A stretch of DNA of 64,000 bases, from positions 1 to 64,000 of the forward strand of contig CAZIAH010000004.1 of assembly GCA_964537715.1 (NCBI GenBank), read 5' to 3'. The position numbers and the translations under genes were made by a program. The notes beneath the pieces were generated by a model that saw only the letters and a program-made list of their open reading frames with translations, was not told the DNA's origin and ran no database searches. Source of the stretch: CAZTZL01 sp964537715. GTDB lineage: Bacteria > Zhuqueibacterota > QNDG01 > DSAB01. This document shows positions 58,656 to 64,000 of the stretch, piece by piece (the stretch's first letter is position 1; each line of letters starts with the position of its first letter).

Positions 58656-60479
58656 TTAACTCGTCTGTCGGATAACAGGTACGATCAACCTGTCGCCGGG
58701 ATGAAGGCGGTTTAAATCCTTTCCTGAATTATATTGCATCAACAGCCACAAAGGGACACCGTGATGGTGCTTGATCATGGTCCACAAGGTTTCCCCGCGC
58801 CGAACTGTATGAACTTTCGAGCTCTCTATAGAATATTTCTCAAAAAAAGCGCCCTGTATCTGCTGATGATAGGCCAGCCGTCTTTCCTCAAATACTTTGG
58901 GATCGACATCTTTAAAAACAAGTTCGATTTCTTCTCCGACACGGATTTTCTGCCTGTACCGCAGGCCGTTCAATTTACGTAGCATCCAGGTCGGAATTTC
59001 AAGCCATTCCGCGAAATGTCCGAGTGTCTCTTCCGGAAGAATCTGGATCTTGTTGTTGTCGGACACATGGAGATAATCAACTTTCAGAGGATAAGGCAGT
59101 TTTTGCCAGAGGGAACGCTCCATTTCAATCATCGTTTCGGAAACCTCACTCAAAGATGGATCCTGCTCCACCTGTGTATTGTCTTTCCTTGAAATGATCG
59201 GAGACATCCTGGCCAATGCGGTATAAGAATTCTCTTTAGTATCGGCTGCATCGACAACTTCTGTTCTTTCTGTTTCATTTTCCGGATCAGACTGAACAGC
59301 CAATTGATTCTCTTCGAATTGACTCCGGATTTTTTCCATCGCCCCGAGCACAGAGGCTTTCTCGGGCAGCCGAAGCGCATATTCTTTGGGAATAGGCCGG
59401 GTTCCTCGCAAAATTGCACGATCGAGCGCCGGATTGAATTGCTGGACCTCTATTTCTTTCACGCGAAACACCCGGGCCGCCTCATCGATATTGAGCGAGA
59501 AAGGAATCTTCACGATCTGAAATTTTTCATTGGCATCGTAGACAATCTTTCCAAAATAGGCGGACGGATTTCTTGCAACCTGAACGGCTGCCAGAAATTC
59601 TGCGTAAAAATTTTTCGATGCAAATCCAAAAGACCGGCTTCGATAGTATTGATCAATCAGACTGAAGTCTTTGGAACCCGTTCTTCGAACCGCTCTTTTC
59701 ATTCCTGCCAGACCGTGGTTGTATGCGGTGATGGCTAGCGGCCAATTCCCGAGTGCTAAAAAATTCTTCATCAAAAGTCGGGAAGCCGCATCGGTAGAAA
59801 TATAAGGATCTTTTCTCTCGTCGCAAATAGGGTTGATATTCATAAATTGACGCCCGGTAGAACGGGTGAACTGCCACATGCCCGCGGCTCCGGATCTCGA
59901 ACGGGCATGACAGTTGAAAGAAGACTCCACGTGAACCAGATAAACCAATTCCTCTGGCAGTCCCTTATCTCTAAAAACCGCCTTCATCCGGTCAAGATAG
60001 CGTCCGGATCGCTCGACGCCTGCTTTGAATGTCTCTTTCATTCCCCCTTGAATACGGACAGATCCGGCGGCACGAATAAAAGTTCCGGGTTTGGGACCTC
60101 TACCGAACAGCCTGAAAATCCGGAGGGATTCACCATTCAATTCCTCTTCACGGTATTCCCGCACGGACAGCGCTTTCAACAGGGAGACAATCCGATTTTT
60201 TTCTTTGCTGAGAATTTCTCTTTTTTCATCCCTTGAAAGAATCGCATGAGGAGAAATTTGATTAAAATCCACAACGGAATAGATCCGTTCGGGTTTGTCC
60301 GCATCGAAAAAAACGGCCTGTTCAACCGAATATTGTGTAAACACGTTGACCCAGAATTGAACACGTAATTGCATACCATCGGGAACGGGAAATGGACCCA
60401 CTCGTTTCGAACTCGCGGCTGACCATGCCAGTAAAAAAATGAAACCGACGACCAGAAATTTTTTTGTTATTTTTTTCAT
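58656..60479 (-). CDS. MltD-like membrane-bound lytic transglycosylase with LysM domain
   Basis: About 607 residues from ATG 60479, 8 bp after the gltX stop; a longer frame to 60572 lies in gltX and is rejected. A signal segment (KFLVVGFIFLLAWSAA) precedes the SLT domain (LVYLVHVESSFNCHARSRSG, AAGMWQFTRSTGRQFMNINP, NWPLAITAYNHGLAGMKRAV) with E in HVESSF as the catalytic acid. The C-terminal part has LysM-type segments (HTVRRGETLWTMIKHHHGVP, WLLMQYNSGKDLNRLHPGDR). It cleaves peptidoglycan glycan strands with 1,6-anhydro ends. Confidence 0.93.
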   Translation of the reverse strand: MKKITKKFLVVGFIFLLAWSAASSKRVGPFPVPDGMQLRVQFWVNVFTQYSVEQAVFFDADKPERIYSVVDFNQISPHAILSRDEKREILSKEKNRIVSLLKALSVREYREEELNGESLRIFRLFGRGPKPGTFIRAAGSVRIQGGMKETFKAGVERSGRYLDRMKAVFRDKGLPEELVYLVHVESSFNCHARSRSGAAGMWQFTRSTGRQFMNINPICDERKDPYISTDAASRLLMKNFLALGNWPLAITAYNHGLAGMKRAVRRTGSKDFSLIDQYYRSRSFGFASKNFYAEFLAAVQVARNPSAYFGKIVYDANEKFQIVKIPFSLNIDEAARVFRVKEIEVQQFNPALDRAILRGTRPIPKEYALRLPEKASVLGAMEKIRSQFEENQLAVQSDPENETERTEVVDAADTKENSYTALARMSPIISRKDNTQVEQDPSLSEVSETMIEMERSLWQKLPYPLKVDYLHVSDNNKIQILPEETLGHFAEWLEIPTWMLRKLNGLRYRQKIRVGEEIELVFKDVDPKVFEERRLAYHQQIQGAFFEKYSIESSKVHTVRRGETLWTMIKHHHGVPLWLLMQYNSGKDLNRLHPGDRLIVPVIRQTS

Positions 60480-60486
60480 AACGATG

Positions 60487-61947
60487 TTAATGATTTTCAA
60501 GAACCGTCCGGACAAATCGGCGGCATTTGGCCAGCCCGAAAACACCCGCAATCCTCGGCAGCTCGGGGCCATGTACCTGACCGGTTAGAGCCACACGAAT
60601 CGGCATCCAGAGCGATTTCCCTTTGATGCCCGTACTTGCTTGAATGGTTTTCATGACTTTGAGAAACAGTTCTCCGTTCCAGTCGTTCAGGGAATCTGTC
60701 TCTTCAAGAAACAATGTCAGTATTCGGACGGTTTCCTGATTTTGGAGAACTTCTCTGGCTTCCTGATTTTCCGGAACGGCTTTGTCCTGATAAAAGATCC
60801 GTCCATTTTCGGCAAATTGATTGATCCGTTCGACCTTGTCCTGCAGTGCGGAAATAACCGGCACAATCTCATCGGCGGAAGTAACCGGAAATCCGGCTTT
60901 TCGAAAATAGGGAAACGCCATCTGGCTGAGCTTTTCCGCTTCGGCCTGCCGAATGTAGATGCCGTTCATCCAATCGAGTTTTTCCGTATCGAACACGGCG
61001 GCAGATTTCGAAACCCGGCCAAAATCGAATTCACGGACGAGCCGTTCGAGGGAGAGAATTTCTTCTCCACTCTCGGAAGACCAGGAAAGCAGGGAAAGAT
61101 AATTGACCAGTGCTTCCGGCAAATAACCCGCTTCCCGATACTGGACCACCGAAGTGGCTCCGTGGCGTTTTGAAAGGCGCGTGCGGTCTTCTCCCAGAAT
61201 CATGGGAATGTGAGCGAAACACGGGGGCACCCAGTCCAGCGCATGGTAAAGAAATAGTTGCCTCGGCGTATTCGAAATATGATCATCTCCGCGGACCACA
61301 TGCGAGATTGCCATGTGATGGTCATCTACGACACAGGCAAAATTGTACATTGGCATGCCGTCCGGACGAACAATGATAAAATCGCCGATATGTTCACCCT
61401 GAAACATGACTTCTTCACGGACCAGATCGACGAAACGAACCTCCTTTTCTTCGACATGAAAACGGAAAGTTGGCCTTCTGCCTTCTGACTCGAATTTCTG
61501 TTTTTGATCTTTTGTCAGGTGAAAACAGTGCCCGTCATAAACTGCCGATTCCCCTTTTTCGAGTTTTTCCTTTTTTCGCGCTTCCAGTTCTTCGGGCGTG
61601 CAGTAGCAGGGATAAACCCGGCCCTCATTGAGAAGCTGCTGCAGCACTTGCCGGTAAAACTCCCGCCGCTCGGATTGGCGGTACGGACCGAATGCGTCTT
61701 TCCGTTCCGGGCCTTCATCCCAGGAGAGTCCGAGCCATTCGAGATCGTCTAAAATGGATTTCTCCGAAGATTCGGTCGAGCGTTCCACATCCGTATCCTC
61801 AATGCGCAATACAAAAATGCCTGAATTGTGTTTCGCAAAGAGCCAGTTCATGATGGCCGTTCTCGCATTGCCGATATGCAAAAGCCCGGTCGGACTGGGG
61901 GCGAACCGTGTCCGCACTTGTGATTTTCTTTCGTGCTTGCTATTCAC
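60487..61947 (-). CDS. gltX: Glutamyl-tRNA synthetase
   Basis: A 486-residue class I synthetase. The HIGH motif is FAPSPTGLLHIGNARTAIMN and the KMSKS equivalent is RTRLSKRHGATSVVQYRE. FARGDDH-type recognition appears as SHVVRGDDHISNTPRQ. The C-terminal helical anticodon-binding region is complete, ending LAKCRRFVRTVLENH. It charges tRNA-Glu, and possibly also tRNA-Gln. Its start overlaps dedA by 8 bp. Confidence 0.96.
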   Translation of the reverse strand: MNSKHERKSQVRTRFAPSPTGLLHIGNARTAIMNWLFAKHNSGIFVLRIEDTDVERSTESSEKSILDDLEWLGLSWDEGPERKDAFGPYRQSERREFYRQVLQQLLNEGRVYPCYCTPEELEARKKEKLEKGESAVYDGHCFHLTKDQKQKFESEGRRPTFRFHVEEKEVRFVDLVREEVMFQGEHIGDFIIVRPDGMPMYNFACVVDDHHMAISHVVRGDDHISNTPRQLFLYHALDWVPPCFAHIPMILGEDRTRLSKRHGATSVVQYREAGYLPEALVNYLSLLSWSSESGEEILSLERLVREFDFGRVSKSAAVFDTEKLDWMNGIYIRQAEAEKLSQMAFPYFRKAGFPVTSADEIVPVISALQDKVERINQFAENGRIFYQDKAVPENQEAREVLQNQETVRILTLFLEETDSLNDWNGELFLKVMKTIQASTGIKGKSLWMPIRVALTGQVHGPELPRIAGVFGLAKCRRFVRTVLENH

Positions 61948-62539
61948 TGAACAACCGCGCTTTCAATAATTTTCTCCCCCAGAAAAAACAGAGGAGGATT
62001 AAAATCACAATAAAAACCGCCGTTTGATAATGACGAAGAATCATCGCCCAGTTTTCTCCGATCCAGACTCCCATGCCCATGATCAAACCATTCCACAAAA
62101 AACAGCTCAGGAGAGAGAGAACGAATATCTTGGCCGGATTCATATCGGCAATTCCCGCACCCAGAGAAACCACACTTCTGAATCCCGACAGAAACCGGTT
62201 GAACGCGATAACCCAGTATCCGTACCGATCCATCATCCCCTCGATCTGGTTCAAATGCGTTTCCGAAAAAACCTTGCCGCTTTTCCTGAGAAAGAGTGTT
62301 CGTCCCCAGCGTTTCCCGATCCAAAAAAGCAGCATAAACCCGGCCACACTACCGGTCGTTGCGGCCAGATAAGCGGGGACGAAATACAGTTGGCCGCGAC
62401 CCACCAAAAAGGCACCCAACACCACAAAGGTATCTCCGGGCAGAGGCGGAAAAATATTTTCAATAAAAGCGCTGACCAGCAGAAATATATATCCCCACAC
62501 CCCCTGAAGGGAATCGAAAAAGGCGGTTAGTGCCTGCAT
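61940..62539 (-). CDS. DedA-family membrane protein
   Basis: A 199-residue membrane protein of the DedA/SNARE-associated family. Marks are FIENIFPPLPGDTFVVLGAF, TTGSVAGFMLLFWIGKRWGR and FNRFLSGFRSVVSLGAGIAD, MNPAKIF, with the family's PPLPGE/D and R-G motifs. DedA proteins recycle lipid carriers or maintain proton motive force. It is encoded between ispF (1-bp overlap) and gltX (8-bp overlap). Confidence 0.93.
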   Translation of the reverse strand: MQALTAFFDSLQGVWGYIFLLVSAFIENIFPPLPGDTFVVLGAFLVGRGQLYFVPAYLAATTGSVAGFMLLFWIGKRWGRTLFLRKSGKVFSETHLNQIEGMMDRYGYWVIAFNRFLSGFRSVVSLGAGIADMNPAKIFVLSLLSCFLWNGLIMGMGVWIGENWAMILRHYQTAVFIVILILLCFFWGRKLLKARLFSE

Positions 62540-63018
62540 TACGATCCCTTTTCATCGAGAAGAGCAACCGCATAAACGGCAATGGCATTTCCCTGGCCTG
62601 TGGCATCGAATTTCTCATGGGTCGTCGCCTTGACCGACACCTGGTTCGGATCGAGACGAAGCGCCTGTGCAATCGTTCCGACCATTGATTTCTTGTATTG
62701 AGACAACTTCGGTGCTTCTGCAATGATGACTGTATCGATATTGACGATTTCGTAACCGGCTTCACCCACCATTTCCGCAACTTGGCACAAAAGATCGAGA
62801 CTCGAACAGCCTTTGTATTTTGGATCGGTATCTGGGAAATGCTCACCAATATCTCCCAAAGCCGCGGCTCCCAAAAGCGCGTCCGAAATTGCGTGACAGA
62901 GCACGTCGGCATCGGAGTGTCCGAGCAGTCCCTTTGCGAAAGGAAGAGTCACACCGCCCAAAATCAGGGACCGCCCAGGAAGGAGTGCGTGTATGTCGTA
63001 TCCAAATCCGATGCGCAT
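62539..63018 (-). CDS. ispF: 2-C-methyl-D-erythritol 2,4-cyclodiphosphate synthase
   Basis: A 159-residue enzyme of the MEP isoprenoid pathway. Metal ligands D8 and H10 are in RIGFGYDIHALLPG. Other segments are LPFAKGLLGHSDADVLCHAI, GAAALGDIGEHFPDTDPKYK and VKATTHEKFDATGQGNAIAV. It acts directly after the IspD-IspE steps. Its start and stop overlap ispD and dedA by one base each. Confidence 0.97.
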   Translation of the reverse strand: MRIGFGYDIHALLPGRSLILGGVTLPFAKGLLGHSDADVLCHAISDALLGAAALGDIGEHFPDTDPKYKGCSSLDLLCQVAEMVGEAGYEIVNIDTVIIAEAPKLSQYKKSMVGTIAQALRLDPNQVSVKATTHEKFDATGQGNAIAVYAVALLDEKGS

Positions 63019-63728
63019 TAATACCCGCTTTCCACAAAGGCTTTCGCAATGATTAAATCAGCCGGAGAAGTGATCTTGATATTGGTCTCCTCTCCCCGGA
63101 CGAGGCGGACGCGATATCCCGCTTTCTCCAACAGCGAGGCATCGTCCGTGGAATAAAAATGATTTTCGAAAGCTTGAACATAACCTGCCTTCAGCCATTC
63201 GGTTTTGAAAACCTGGGGGGTCTGAACTTCCCAGATATCGCTACGCAATACGGTCTCCTCTACCCATCCATCTTTTGCTTTTTTGATCGTGTTTTTTTCC
63301 GGGACGGCCAGAATGGCCGCTCCACAATCCCGTCCGGCCTGAATCACTTCGTCTATTTTTTCGAGGGAGACGAAAGGACGAACACCGTCGTGAATCGCCA
63401 CCCATTCTGCCTGCTCCGGAAGCACGTCGAGTGCACGCCGGATGGAATCCTGTCGTTCCACTCCGCCAGCGATCACATGGGCTGTCTTCTTGATTCCCCA
63501 TTCTTTGAGAAAACCTTCTGCCAAATCGATCTTCTCTTTTTCGACAACGAGAACGATTTCACCCACCGCATGACATCGGTCGAATTTCTCGAGCGTGTAA
63601 ACGAGGACGGGTTTGCCGGCAATCTTTAAATATTGTTTCGGGAATTCGCCGCCGATCCTTTTCCCGGTTCCGGCAGCGGCTATGACAGCAACGACTTTTC
63701 GGGAATCCCTGTTCACCAGATCCCCCAA
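63018..63728 (-). CDS. ispD: 2-C-methyl-D-erythritol 4-phosphate cytidylyltransferase
   Basis: A 236-residue nucleotidyltransferase of the MEP pathway. The CTP-binding lead is VIAAAGTGKRIGGEFPKQYL; others are VIAGGVERQDSIRRALDVLP, WVAIHDGVRPFVSLEKIDEV and TPQVFKTEWLKAGY with STDDASLLEKAGYRVRLVRG. It makes CDP-methylerythritol. It starts about 1 bp after the queA stop. Confidence 0.96.
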   Translation of the reverse strand: MGDLVNRDSRKVVAVIAAAGTGKRIGGEFPKQYLKIAGKPVLVYTLEKFDRCHAVGEIVLVVEKEKIDLAEGFLKEWGIKKTAHVIAGGVERQDSIRRALDVLPEQAEWVAIHDGVRPFVSLEKIDEVIQAGRDCGAAILAVPEKNTIKKAKDGWVEETVLRSDIWEVQTPQVFKTEWLKAGYVQAFENHFYSTDDASLLEKAGYRVRLVRGEETNIKITSPADLIIAKAFVESGY

Positions 63729-63729
63729 C

Positions 63730-64000
63730 TCAAAGAATCAGCATGGCATCCCCGTAAGAAAAGAAGCGATATTTCTCACGAATGGCTTTGCGGTACGCCT
63801 TAAAAATAAAATCTCTGCCGCCGAACGCACAAACCAGCATGAGAAGCGTTGAAGCAGGCATATGAAAATTGGTTAGAAGCATGTTTACGACCTTAAAATG
63901 ATAAGGCGCGTAAATGAATTTATCCGTCCATCCGCTGTCCGCTTTGATGTGTCCGTCCGTTGTAGCGACCGTTTCGAGAACGCGGACTACCGTGGTTCCC
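63730..64000 (-). CDS. queA: S-adenosylmethionine:tRNA ribosyltransferase-isomerase (C-terminal part)
   Basis: The last 89 codons of a gene that runs off the right edge; stop TGA is at 63730-63732 on the minus strand. The visible protein reads GTTVVRVLETVATTDGHIKA, then GWTDKFIYAPYHFKVVNMLL, TNFHMPASTLLMLVCAFGGR and YRFFSYGDAMLIL, which is the conserved C-terminal half of QueA. The enzyme makes epoxyqueuosine in tRNA. It precedes ispD-ispF-dedA-gltX on the same strand. Confidence 0.93.
   Translation of the reverse strand, partial: GTTVVRVLETVATTDGHIKADSGWTDKFIYAPYHFKVVNMLLTNFHMPASTLLMLVCAFGGRDFIFKAYRKAIREKYRFFSYGDAMLIL

Noticed and set aside
60480..60572. A longer N-terminus for the MltD-like protein
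   Set aside because: It lies inside gltX and would put 31 residues in front of a good signal peptide.

Overview
The window looks like chromosomal DNA of a bacterium from the FCB superphylum, most like the Calditrichota/KSB1/Ignavibacteria-type lineages. Three secreted proteins (one cut by the left edge) end in the FlgD-like 'NYPNPFNP ... YNVLGQ ... SGIYFYR' sorting domain typical of those groups. There are also FecI/FecR-type cell-surface signalling genes, TonB receptors with carboxypeptidase-regulatory domains, and a FISUMP lipoprotein. This placement is inference; there is no rRNA or other phylogenetic marker I can search. Base composition is uneven: housekeeping genes have moderate to high GC, while the genes at 11.17-11.88 kb and 36.4-40.4 kb are visibly AT-rich.

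Left part (0-14.2 kb), cell surface: an ECF sigma factor, FecR-like anti-sigma, STN/TonB receptor and secreted beta-helix protein form one co-directional unit, with three copies of a fixed-spacing motif around the sigma gene. A lipoprotein plus TonB receptor pair follows (7.7-10.9 kb). After that comes a patch with an array of near-palindromes, an AT-rich membrane protein, a DUF4440-like lipoprotein, a C-type-lectin-like secreted protein, and copies of a dispersed repeat.

Middle-left (14.2-33 kb), metabolism, signalling and envelope: a methyltransferase, lipid kinase, purine nucleoside phosphorylase, HDAC-family deacetylase, CysE and PanB. Next is a TonB receptor / YfiR / CHASE8-hybrid-kinase module with a paralogous second hybrid kinase, an M50 protease, an Mla lipid-transport operon (MlaE, MlaF, MlaD) led by GpmI, and TrmO. 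Two copies of a ~180-bp multi-hairpin element sit in front of the protease gene and of gpmI.

Accessory region (34.3-43.2 kb): mosaic dispersed repeats separate a FISUMP lipoprotein, an ICMT-like methyltransferase, a 1329-residue STAND ATPase with a Cap4/DUF4297-like nuclease domain (a probable Avs/bNACHT-like antiphage protein), a 12-unit 21-bp tandem array, a phytoene-desaturase-like flavoprotein and a YefM/YoeB toxin-antitoxin pair. The STAND gene with its array is the strongest candidate for an undescribed system.

Right part (43.2-64 kb): an alpha/beta hydrolase-TPR fusion, a beta-repeat lipoprotein with a pseudogene remnant of a second copy, AmrS, a DtxR-FeoA-FeoB iron-uptake operon with a palindromic operator, an NCS2 permease, a NifU-like protein, a D-2-hydroxyacid dehydrogenase, a macro-domain protein, PAP2, TyrS, SmpB, tRNA-Leu(CAG), DNA polymerase I, an MltD-like transglycosylase, GltX, DedA, IspF, IspD and the end of QueA.
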